Part shown: piece by piece, positions 24,536-32,180 of the stretch
Numbering within the stretch: position 1 is the first letter of the stretch
Layout: each line of letters begins with the position of its first letter
Assembly: GCF_000474235.1 (NCBI RefSeq)
Contig: NZ_BATA01000022.1
Location: 1-34,704 of the forward strand
DNA length: 34,704 bases
Direction: 5' to 3'
Source: Halarchaeum acidiphilum MH1-52-1
GTDB taxonomy: Archaea; Halobacteriota; Halobacteria; Halobacteriales; Halobacteriaceae
Position numbers and translations under genes: made by a program
Notes under the pieces: generated by a model
The model's input: the letters and a program-made list of their open reading frames with translations, nothing else
Databases searched by the model: none
Told to the model about the DNA's origin: nothing

Positions 24536-24632
24536 GACTCTCCACTCCTGTAGCTCTCTCGATCTGCCGTCGCGGCCGAGACGTCGTAGAGCGCGACGTC
24601 CGGGTCGCGCGCGACGAGGAGCCGTCTAGCGT

Positions 24633-25499
24633 CTAGTAGAACTCGCGGACGAGATCGGTCGCGCCCTCGGGGGCGCCGCTCTCGTCGATGTCGGCCATGT
24701 TGCCCTCGACGCCGTGGGCGGTGTTGTAGTCGACGGCCTCCTCGTCCTCCCAGAGCACGCCGATGTACTCCTTCTCGCTGTCGAGGATCTTCTCCTTCGC
24801 CTGCTCGCGGTCGGTCGGGTCGTGATCCTCCTCGTCGAGGTCGACGATGGAGTCGCGGAAGTAGTCGTAGGTGTCGACGTCGTTGAACGTCACGCAGGGG
24901 CTGAAGGTGTTGACGAGCGAGAAGCCGTCGTGCTCGATGGCCTGCTGGACGATCTCTTGGTGGCGCAGGGCGTTCGAGGAGAACGACTGCGCGATGAAGC
25001 TCCCGCCGGCGGAGAGCGCGAGCGCGAGGGGGTTGACGGGCGGCTGCTTCGGGCCTTCGGGCGTCGTCGCGGTCTCGAAGTCCGGACGGCTCGTCGGGGA
25101 CGCCTGTCCCTTGGTGAGACCGTAGATGCGGTTGTCCATCACGACGTACGTGATGTCGATGTTGCGCCGGACGGCGTGGACGAAGTGGCCGGCGCCGATG
25201 GAGTAGCCGTCACCGTCGCCGCCGGCGACGACGACTTCGAGATCGGGGTTCGCGATCTTGACGCCGGTGCCGACGGGGAGCGCGCGCCCGTGGACGCCGT
25301 GCAGGGCGTACGAGCGCATGTACGTCCCGATCTTGCCGCTGCAGCCGATACCGGCGACGACGAACGTCTCGTCGGGGGAGTTGCCGGTCTCGGCGAGACC
25401 CTTCATGATGCCGTTCATGGTGCCGAAGTCGCCGCAACCCGGACACCACGTCGGCTGCTTGTCGGACTTGAAGTCGGTGAAGCGAACGTCTGAACTCAT
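24633..25499 (-). CDS. korB: 2-oxoacid:ferredoxin oxidoreductase, beta subunit (2-oxoglutarate type likely)
   Basis: The TPP and iron-sulfur subunit of a ferredoxin-dependent 2-oxoacid oxidoreductase that oxidatively decarboxylates a 2-oxoacid to its acyl-CoA. It is 288 residues. Cysteine ligands of the cluster are in PTWCPGCGDFG (18-25) and GCSGKIGTY (near 52), with a third region FSPCVTF near 200. The TPP/Mg site is GGDGDGYSIGAGH followed by VVMDNRIYGLTKGQ. In haloarchaea the beta subunit of about 290 residues, paired with an alpha of about 585, is the 2-oxoglutarate enzyme (Kor); the pyruvate enzyme subunits are longer. Substrate assignment rests on those lengths. The start overlaps the korA stop by four bases. 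Confidence 0.9.
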   Translation of the reverse strand: MSSDVRFTDFKSDKQPTWCPGCGDFGTMNGIMKGLAETGNSPDETFVVAGIGCSGKIGTYMRSYALHGVHGRALPVGTGVKIANPDLEVVVAGGDGDGYSIGAGHFVHAVRRNIDITYVVMDNRIYGLTKGQASPTSRPDFETATTPEGPKQPPVNPLALALSAGGSFIAQSFSSNALRHQEIVQQAIEHDGFSLVNTFSPCVTFNDVDTYDYFRDSIVDLDEEDHDPTDREQAKEKILDSEKEYIGVLWEDEEAVDYNTAHGVEGNMADIDESGAPEGATDLVREFY

Positions 25500-27246
25500 G
25501 CGATGACCTCCTTGATGTCGTCTGCGAGTTCGTCCGCCTTGAAGCGGACGCCGTTGTACTTGTTGATGCGGTCGACGCGTTCGAGGACGTCGCTCTCGAT
25601 GACGTCGGCGAACTGACCCGTCGCGTTACACTCGACGACGACGGTCGTCTCCGCGTCCGCGACGTCCTCGGAGAGGTCGGGCCGCGGGAAGATGTAGGGG
25701 ACGGAGAGGACGCGGACGTCCACGCCGTCCTCCTCGAGGAAGTCGAGGGCTTCGACGAGCGCGCCCTCGTTGGATCCCCACGAGATGACGAGCGTGTCGG
25801 CGTCTTCGTCGCCGTACTCGAAGGGACTCCAGTCCTCGGTCTCCTCGGCGGTGGTGACCTTCTGGTCGCGCTTATCGACCTGCTCGATGCGCTCCTCTTC
25901 GTCCTCCGTCCGGCGCCCGAGTTCGTCGTGTTCGAGACCGGTGGACATGTGGACGCCGCCCTCGGTGCCGGGGAAGGCCCGCGGGCTGACGCCGTCGGCG
26001 GTGACCGCGTGGGGCTTGAACTGCTCCTTCTCGTTCTGCCACGCCGAGATCTCGTCTCGTCGACGACCTTCCCGCGGTCGATCTCGACCGCGTCCATGTC
26101 GAACTCCTCGGGCGCGAACGTCTGCTCGGTGACGGCCATCGCGAGATCGGCCGCGATGTAGACCGGCGTCTGGTACTTCTCGGCGAGGTTGAACGCCTCG
26201 ACGGTCTTGTGGAAGCAGTCGGCGACGGTGGTGGGGGCGAGGACGAAGCGCGGGATCTCGCCGTGCCCGCCGTAGAGCAGCATGTTGAGGTCGCCCTGCT
26301 CCTGCTTCGTCGGCATCCCCGTGGAGGGACCCGAGCGCATGACGTCGGCGATGACGAGCGGCGTCTCGGACTGGGCGACCAGCCCGAACGTCTCGCTCAT
26401 CAGATCGATGCCGGGACCGGACGTCGCGGTCATGGAGCGCGCGCCGGCGCGGGCGGCACCGAGCGCGAGATTGATCGCGGAGAGTTCGTCCTCCGCTTGG
26501 ACGACGTGACCGCCGAACTCCTCGATGCGACCGGTGAGGTACGTCATGACGTCCGTCGCGGGCGTGATCGGGTAGCCGGCGTAGAACTTACAGCCGGCCG
26601 CGATGGCGCCCATTCCGATGGCCTCGTCGCCGTTGAGGAGGACGTAGTCGTTGTCCGTCGTCTCGAGTTCGTAGTCGAGGGTGCCGACGGCGTCGGCGTA
26701 GTTCTCCGTGACGTACTCCGCACCGAGGCGGGCGGCCTCCTTGTTGTTCTCGACGATCTTCTCGCCCTTCGAGCCGAAACGCTTCTGGAGCGACTCGTCG
26801 AGGTTCTCGATGGGGAACTCGGCGACCTCGCAGACGGCGCCGAGGGCGACGATGTTCCGCATCAGCGCGCCGCCCGCGTCCTCCGCGAGCGACTTCAGCG
26901 GGACGTCGAGACCGATCATTCCCTCGGGCACCTCGAAGTCGCTGAACTCCGTGCGTTCGCCGTCGTAGATGATGACGGAGTCGCCGTGGAGTTCGTCCAT
27001 GTTCTCATCGACGGTGCGCTCGGTGAGCGCGATGAGAACGTCGAGGCGGTCGACGACGCTCTGAACGCGATCGACCGATGTGCGGACCTTGTAAGCGGTG
27101 TAGCCACCTCGGATACGGGACGCGAAGTCCTTCGAGGTGAAGACGTGGCGACCGGCGCGGGAGAGTGCCTGTGCGAACACCTTCCCGGTGGAGGCGATCC
27201 CGTCGCCCGCCTCCCCGCCGATGGCCCAGTTCAGGTCATCGTGCAT
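25496..27246 (-). pseudogene. korA: 2-oxoacid:ferredoxin oxidoreductase, fused gamma-alpha subunit, one frameshift
   Basis: The partner of korB. The first frame (ATG 27246 to about 26054) begins with the gamma-domain motif IGGEAGDGIASTGK. It continues into the alpha domain with GYPITPATDVM (2-oxoacid site), AEDELSAINLALG and SGPGIDLMSE, then VVDET. There the frame breaks near 26053: inserting one G (ACG-GAG-ATC) joins EISAWQNEKEQFKPHA, and the second frame runs to 25496 with DTLVISWGSNEGALVEA and VVVECNATGQFADV. The repaired protein is 583 residues, the normal size. All sites are intact, and Kor is central to haloarchaeal TCA metabolism, so an indel error in the sequence is more likely than true loss. 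It overlaps korB by four bases. Confidence 0.88.
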
Positions 27247-27463
27247 GTGTGTCAGGCTTCAAAGTGGGCAAGCAAAAGGCTTCTGAAGCGAGAAGCGGGC
27301 CGTCAGATGATCGAATACGGCAGCTTCAGCATTCGACTGTACGTGCGTCCATCGGTGTTATGTGTGTGCGAGACGCCCACGCATTACGGACAATAGAATA
27401 CGACAAACGAGCGATCGCGACGGCACCCCAACAGTTTTGCCGTCAAAGGCGCTAGTAAATCGC
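27247..27463. promoter_or_regulatory. divergent promoter region of korAB and the Nudix-like gene
   Basis: A gap of 217 bases without a gene. It carries an inverted pair, TCGAAT (27311-27316) and ATTCGA (27331-27336), 20 bases apart centre to centre, which could bind a dimeric regulator. AT-rich pieces near each gene (caaaagg about 27274, agaatacgac about 27396) are weak core-promoter candidates. Confidence 0.3.
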
Positions 27464-27988
27464 ATGTCGCGACAGGGGAGCGCGGCTGTCGGTGAGATCA
27501 TCGAACAGCTGCGTCGAACGTATGGGGAATTCCCCGTCGTCGAGGAGCGGACCACCGTCCCGCGCGAGGCGCTCGTCGAGTGCATGACGAGCGCGAGCAA
27601 GGGGCGCCTCGGTGGGACGCGAACGCTGCTCGAATCCGACGGTCGCACGTTGCTCGTCCGGTATCGCGAGAACCCGGACGTCTGGGACCTCCCGGGGGGG
27701 AGCCTCGATCGCCACGAGACGCACGAACAGACGGCGAAGCGACACGTCGCCGAGCAGCTCGGTCTCGAGTGCGCTCTGACGGGCGCCTTCCACGCGCGCC
27801 GCCAGACGTTCTCGCTCGTCGACGGCGGCGACGGGGCGAGCGGTCTCTGGATCCACTTCGAGGGCGAACCGCTCGACGAGGACCCGTCTCTCGACCCGCA
27901 CGCGGAGATCGCCGAAACGCGCTGGTTCGACACTCCACCGGAGGCGGTCGCGGAGCCGATCCGCGATCGCCTCGCCGCGGACGACTAG
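27464..27988 (+). CDS. Nudix-fold protein with degenerate Nudix box
   Basis: A 174-residue protein from ATG 27464. The Nudix fold is recognisable: VRYRENPDVWDLPGGSLD leads into the box at 79-101. The consensus G-x5-E-x7-RE-x2-EE-x-G is matched at Gly79, Glu85, Arg93, Glu97 and Gly100. The RE glutamate is His94 and the second glutamate of EE is Gln98. Loss of two metal-ligand positions suggests weak or altered hydrolysis, or a binding role. A later FEGEPLDEDPSLDPHAEIAETRWFD matches the usual C-terminal Nudix strand-helix. The N-terminal 45 residues (TYGEFPVVEERTTV) are a feature I recall from haloarchaeal Nudix proteins. The upstream in-frame extension is unlikely. The aminotransferase gene follows after 40 bases. 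Confidence 0.8.
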   Translation: MSRQGSAAVGEIIEQLRRTYGEFPVVEERTTVPREALVECMTSASKGRLGGTRTLLESDGRTLLVRYRENPDVWDLPGGSLDRHETHEQTAKRHVAEQLGLECALTGAFHARRQTFSLVDGGDGASGLWIHFEGEPLDEDPSLDPHAEIAETRWFDTPPEAVAEPIRDRLAADD

Positions 27989-28028
27989 CTCCCCCAAGCT
28001 TTCTGCCGGGCGGCGACGGAGTGGACGT

Positions 28029-29147
28029 ATGGACCCGGAGACGTTTCGCGCCGACATTCCGGCGCTCACCGACGCCACGTACCTGAACACGGGCGCGAGC
28101 GGGCCATCACCCCGGCGCGTCGTCGACGCCGCGGAGGCCGCACTCGAACGCCACGAGTTCGAGGCGCACGCCGACGACGACCCATATCGTTCGGCGGCCG
28201 CGCTGTTCGACGACGCCCGCGAGCGCCTCGCCGCCTTCCTCGACACCGACCCGACGAACGTCGCGCTCACGCAATCCACCACGGACGGCGTGAACCGCAT
28301 CGCGACGGCCATCGACTGGGAGCCGGGCGACGTCGTCGTCCGCACGGACGTCGAGCACTCGGCGGGCATCCTCCCGTGGCGGCGGCTCCGCGACGCCCAC
28401 GGCGTGACGACGCGCGTCGTCCCCACGCGCGAGGGGCGGATCGACCGCGAGGCGTATCGGGAGGCCGTCTCCGACGCCCGCCTCGTCTGTCTCTCCGCGC
28501 TGACGTGGACCGCGGGGACGCGCCTCCCCGTCGCGGACCTCGTCGCGGACGCCCACGACGCCGGTGCGGAGGTGCTCGTCGACGCCGTACAGGTGCCGGG
28601 GCAGGCGCCGATGCCGGTCGAGTCGTGGGGCGCGGAGTACGTCGCCGCCGCCGGCCACAAGTGGCTCTGCGGCCCGTGGGGCGCGGGGTTCCTGTACGTC
28701 GATCCCGAGGCCGCGGAGCGTCTCGAACCCCTACAAGTAGGGTACCGGAGCGTCCGCGACCCCGACGACGAGGGGTACGAATTCCACGCGGGCGCGCGAC
28801 GCCTCGAAGTCGGCACCGTCTCACCCGGACCGCACGCCGGCCTGATCGAGGCGATCGACGTCGTCGAGGAGATCGGTCTCGACGCCATCCGGTCGCGCAT
28901 CGAGACCCTCACGGACCGATTCAAGGCCGGCATCGGGGACGACCGTCTCGTCGGCCCGCGCGAGTACGAGTCCGGCCTCGTCGCCGTCGAGAGCGACGAT
29001 CCCGCGGCGCTCGTCGCGGCGCTCGGCGAGCGCGACGTCGTCGTCCGCGCGCTCCCGACCGGCACCGTGCGCGCCTCCTTCCACGTCTTCAACACCGCGG
29101 CGGACGTCGATCGACTTCTCGACGCGATGGCCGAGATCGAATCCTAG
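28029..29147 (+). CDS. class V PLP-dependent aminotransferase / cysteine desulfurase-like
   Basis: A 372-residue fold-type I PLP enzyme of the class V group (NifS/SufS-like and serine-type aminotransferases). The N-terminus TYLNTGASGPSPRRVVDA is typical of this group. The PLP lysine is Lys211 in AAGHKWLCGPWG, and the Asp of VLVDAVQVPG contacts PLP. I do not see the conserved Cys of cysteine desulfurases in the C-terminal loop, so it may act as an aminotransferase or on another amino-acid substrate. It follows the Nudix-like gene by 40 bases; the two may be co-transcribed. Its last four bases overlap the stop codon of the convergent gene at 29144. Confidence 0.87.
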   Translation: MDPETFRADIPALTDATYLNTGASGPSPRRVVDAAEAALERHEFEAHADDDPYRSAAALFDDARERLAAFLDTDPTNVALTQSTTDGVNRIATAIDWEPGDVVVRTDVEHSAGILPWRRLRDAHGVTTRVVPTREGRIDREAYREAVSDARLVCLSALTWTAGTRLPVADLVADAHDAGAEVLVDAVQVPGQAPMPVESWGAEYVAAAGHKWLCGPWGAGFLYVDPEAAERLEPLQVGYRSVRDPDDEGYEFHAGARRLEVGTVSPGPHAGLIEAIDVVEEIGLDAIRSRIETLTDRFKAGIGDDRLVGPREYESGLVAVESDDPAALVAALGERDVVVRALPTGTVRASFHVFNTAADVDRLLDAMAEIES

Positions 29148-29827
29148 ACGTCGAGCACGCGCGTCTCGGGCGCGTCCCCGTCGATCGATGCGAGCGCGAC
29201 GTCGCCGGTCTCCGCGTTCCCGTCCTCCTCGCCCGGCAGGAGCACCGTCGCTCCCGCGTGGAGTGCGCCGAGAGCGCCGACCAGCGTCGCCACGCGCGCG
29301 AACGGTGCGCGGACGGCGACGACGTCGGCGGTGTCGAGATCCGTCGCGACGTCGCGAGCGCGATCGAGGAGCGCGGCCTGCGTCGTGCCATCATCGAGCG
29401 CCGCGGCGTCGCCATCGAACGAGACGGGCGGGAACGCGGGATTCTCGCTCCAGACGTCGCCCTCGAAGTGACCGTCCGCGGGGTCGTTCGGTCTCGCGCC
29501 GTAGCCGACGCGCTGGCCGCCCGGGCCGAGATCGTAGGCGTCGAGCGACGGAGTCGGAACGACGACGGCGCGGCCGTCGAAGTCGCGTGGCGGATCGAAC
29601 GTCACGGATGCGGCGAGGAGCGCCGCGCCGAGGAAGGCGAAGACGGCCTTCGGGTCGGGTTCGTCCGCGACGCCGACGTCCGAGCCGCGGTGGACGCCGC
29701 GCGAGCGCAGGTAGTTCCCGGTCTTGTACGCCGTCGATCGGATCTCGCGAGCGGGCAGTGACGCCGGCGGTGCCCGGAGCGTCGCGCTCGCCGGGAGGTC
29801 CTCAAGCAGGTCGTAGACCGTCTCCAT
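29144..29827 (-). CDS. short AMP-binding (ANL) family-like protein of unknown function
   Basis: A 227-residue protein. Its N-terminal part (LRAPPASLPAREIRSTAYKTGNYLRSRGVHRGSDVGV, then DPKAVFAFLGAALLAASVTFDPP) has the layout of the acyl-CoA synthetase/ANL N-terminal domain, which opens 'acyl-chain, gather, dock'. The later DVVAVRAPFARVATLVGALGALHAGATVLLPG also resembles an ANL segment. The P-loop YTSGTTGxPKG, the adenylate motif and the C-terminal lid are missing, so it cannot be a normal adenylating enzyme. I recall short proteins of this type in haloarchaea. The function is unknown. ATG 29827 is chosen since the upstream extension covers the AKR gene's promoter. Confidence 0.65.
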   Translation of the reverse strand: METVYDLLEDLPASATLRAPPASLPAREIRSTAYKTGNYLRSRGVHRGSDVGVADEPDPKAVFAFLGAALLAASVTFDPPRDFDGRAVVVPTPSLDAYDLGPGGQRVGYGARPNDPADGHFEGDVWSENPAFPPVSFDGDAAALDDGTTQAALLDRARDVATDLDTADVVAVRAPFARVATLVGALGALHAGATVLLPGEEDGNAETGDVALASIDGDAPETRVLDV

Positions 29828-29968
29828 ACACGTCCAACGGGCACCGACGCACAAAGGGGACGCGCTCCGAGTTCGAGTGCGTATCTCTAGCGTGTCACGA
29901 CAACGATGTCGGTGGTGGGCCTCGCCGCCGCCCGAACGCCTTTGCCGCTCCCGAGGTACGTGTCGAAC

Positions 29969-30818
29969 ATGCCGGAGTTCACTAGCGACGACGTTCCGCG
30001 CGCGAACGGGATGCCGCGACTCGGTCTCGGCACGTGGGAGAACACGGATCCCGACGCGTGTGCGAACGCCGTCGAGACGGCCCTCGAAACCGGATATCGA
30101 CACATCGACACCGCGCAGGCGTACGGCAACGAGGAGGACGTCGGGCGCGGCCTCGCGAACGCCGATGTCGACCGGGAGGACGTCTTCCTCGCGACGAAGG
30201 TGTGGATCGATCACGCCGACCACGACGGCGTCATCGAGAGCACCGAGGAGAGTCTGGAGAAGCTGGGTGTCGACTACGTCGATCTGCTCTACATCCACTG
30301 GCCGGGCCGGACGTACGATCCCGAGGAGACCCTGCCCGCGCTGGAGGAGCTGAAGGACGAGGGCAAGATCGAACACATCGGCGTCTCCGAACTTCGAGCG
30401 TCGACACGTCGAGGAGGCCCAAGAGGTCATGGACGAGCCGATCTTCGCCAATCAGGTCGAGATGCATCCGTTCCTCCAGCAGCGCCAGCTGCGCTCGTTC
30501 ATGGCGGAGGAGACGGACATCGAACTCGTCGCGTACTCGCCGCTCGCGCGCGGCGACGTCTTCGGCGACGACGTCCTCGCGGACATCGCCGAGGACCACG
30601 ACGCCAGCGAGGCGCAGGTCGCGCTCGCGTGGCTCCGCGAGAAGGGCGTCACCGCGATCCCGAAGGCCACCTCCGAGTCGCACATCCGGGACAACTGGGA
30701 GAGCCTCGGCGTCGATCTCGCCGACGAGGAGGTCCGGCGCATCGACGCCATCGACACGGTAGAGCGTCGCGTCGATCCCGGCTTCGCGCCGTGGAACGAC
30801 CTGCCGGACGACCGTTGA
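29969..30818 (+). pseudogene. aldo/keto reductase, one frameshift
   Basis: A NAD(P)H-dependent TIM-barrel oxidoreductase. The first frame (ATG 29969, MPEFTSDDVP) has GTWENTDP, then GYRHIDTAQAYGNEEDVG with the catalytic Asp and Tyr, FLATKVW with the catalytic Lys, and YIHWPG with the catalytic His. After HIGVS the frame breaks at about 30385-30390. Removing one C (GTC-TCG-AAC-TTC) restores the family motif GVSNF and joins the second frame. That frame runs through ANQVEMHPFLQQ, YSPLARGDV and AIPKATSESHIRDN (cofactor loop) to 30818. The repaired length is 282 residues, normal for the family. Unlike the other disruptions here this is a +1 insertion. The substrate is unknown. Confidence 0.82.
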
Positions 30819-30862
30819 CGCACTCGGCTATCGACTCGGAAGAGACGTAGCGTCCGCGGAAC

Positions 30863-31282
30863 TCAGAAGGGCGCGTCGAGGTCCTCGTCGCTCCCGCCGT
30901 CCGCCGCGGTCTCGACGTCCGCGTCCGCGTCCGCGTCCGCGGCCTTCAGCGTCTCCGCGAGGTCGCCCTCCTCGTCGAGTTGCGCGAGGATGTCGCTCCC
31001 GCCGACGAACTCGCCCTCGACGTACGTCTGGGGGATGGTCTCCCAGCCGGAGTGCTCGTCGAGGGCCTCGCGGAAGGCCTCCAGATTCTGGAGGGCGTCG
31101 ACGGCCTCGAAGTCGTCGCGGTACTGGCCGATGAGGCCGACCGCGCGCTTCGAGTAGCCGCACTGAGGCATCACGGGCGTCCCCTTCATGAAGAGGACGA
31201 CCTCGTTGTTCTCGATGGTCTCGTCGACCGTCTCCTGCACCTCGTCCGCGTCCAGCGCCTCGCCCATCGGGTCGAACGTCAT
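30863..31282 (-). CDS. monothiol glutaredoxin (Grx4/CGFS type)
   Basis: A 139-residue monothiol glutaredoxin, a family that carries and delivers iron-sulfur clusters. The active site KGTPVMPQCGYSKRAV puts the single Cys at 41 with CGYS in place of the canonical CGFS. The glutathione-binding TIPQTYVEGEFVGGSDIL block near 92-109 is intact. An Asp-Ala repeat tail (ADADADADV, encoded by a 6-base tandem near 30911-30935) and an acidic C-terminus are halophilic additions. ATG 31282 (MTFDPMG) is preferred over the in-frame ATG at 31309. Confidence 0.9.
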   Translation of the reverse strand: MTFDPMGEALDADEVQETVDETIENNEVVLFMKGTPVMPQCGYSKRAVGLIGQYRDDFEAVDALQNLEAFREALDEHSGWETIPQTYVEGEFVGGSDILAQLDEEGDLAETLKAADADADADVETAADGGSDEDLDAPF

Positions 31283-31321
31283 GCGAAGCGATTGGTGGTG
31301 GATGGGCAAAGGCGTTGTGCA

Positions 31322-31342
31322 GGCGGCACCTCTGGTGCCGCC
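31322..31342 (-). terminator. hairpin downstream of gfcR
   Basis: GGCGGCACC TCT GGTGCCGCC is a perfect 9-bp stem with a 3-base loop, about 40 bases after the gfcR stop on the minus strand and 40 bases before the glutaredoxin start. Its core matches the hairpin behind lonB (3225-3239). Confidence 0.45.
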
Positions 31343-31381
31343 GAACGACGAGCGGGGAGGAACGATCCGCGAGACGGGCGA

Positions 31382-32032
31382 CTACTCCGACTCGCCGTCG
31401 TTGCCGACCCGGATGACCTGCATGAGCGCGTCGACGGGGACGTCGTCCACATCGCCGACGCCCTGCTTGTCGACGAGGACGGACGCGGCGAGGACGTTGC
31501 CGCCGCTCTCCTCGACGGCTTCGATGGCCTCGCTGATGGTCGTTCCGGAGGTGATGGTGTCGTCGACGATGAAGCAGTCCCGACCCTCGACCTGCGCGAA
31601 GTTGCGGCTGAAGCTCCCGCCGAGGTCCTCGATGTCGCCTTCCTCCCACTGGTGCTTGCGCGGGGTGTACGTCCCGAGGTCGGTTTCGAGCTCGCGCGAG
31701 ACGGCGGTGGCGAGCGGGACGCCGGCCTTCTCGACGCCGATGACGAGGTCGACGTCGTGACTGTGTTCGCGCAGGAGGTCGGCGAGCGCTTCGCCGATGG
31801 ATGCGAGGCGCGCGCCGGCCTCGCCGATGGCGCTCCAGTCGACGTGAACGTCCTGCGGGCCGCCGGCGTCGTGCAGTTCCGTCTCGGCCCCGCTGGGGCT
31901 GCGGCCGGCGCGCTCGACGAGCCAACTCGCCGTCTCGCGCGAGACGTTCAGTTCGTCCGCGATCTCGCCCCGCGAGAGGCCGCGCGCGGCGAGATCGCCC
32001 GCGCTCTCGATGAGGTCGTCGACGTTCTTCAT
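31382..32032 (-). CDS. gfcR: transcriptional regulator GfcR (PRTase-type)
   Basis: A 216-residue regulator that joins an N-terminal helix-turn-helix (AARGLSRGEIADELNVSRETASWLVERAG, about 15-43) to an orotate-phosphoribosyltransferase-like domain. The PRPP loop CFIVDDTITSGTT lies at 153-165. GfcR of Haloferax volcanii controls glycolytic and fructose-uptake genes. Here a gluconate dehydratase gene lies 1.4 kb downstream on the other strand, in keeping with a role in sugar metabolism. The domain structure clearly separates it from catalytic PyrE. ATG 32032 (MKNVDDLIESAG) is the family start; the extension to 32152 reads through the promoter. Confidence 0.9.
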   Translation of the reverse strand: MKNVDDLIESAGDLAARGLSRGEIADELNVSRETASWLVERAGRSPSGAETELHDAGGPQDVHVDWSAIGEAGARLASIGEALADLLREHSHDVDLVIGVEKAGVPLATAVSRELETDLGTYTPRKHQWEEGDIEDLGGSFSRNFAQVEGRDCFIVDDTITSGTTISEAIEAVEESGGNVLAASVLVDKQGVGDVDDVPVDALMQVIRVGNDGESE

Positions 32033-32149
32033 GTTGCTCGGGTTGGGGTGCCGGTTGTATGGTCGTTTCGTTGCCGACAGCGGGATGCCGCGGACGCAGA
32101 AACTAACTCTCCATCGAGTGCACGTTGATCCGCGCGGTGCGATCGGGAC

Positions 32150-32158
32150 CATTTATAC
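32150..32158 (+). promoter_or_regulatory. TATA box of the HAD-family gene
   Basis: catttatac at 32150-32158 (TTTATA core) lies about 27 bases before the ATG at 32181, the spacing of a leaderless haloarchaeal transcript. Confidence 0.55.
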
Positions 32159-32180
32159 GACGACGGCGACGACAGTCACC

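Noticed and set aside
25496-25948. C-terminal part of korA as a separate small subunit gene starting at ATG 25948
   Set aside because: The reading frame extends upstream of that ATG with conserved KorA sequence (EISAWQNEKEQ, FPGTEGGVHM), so it is the 3' part of the frameshifted gene, not a separate start.
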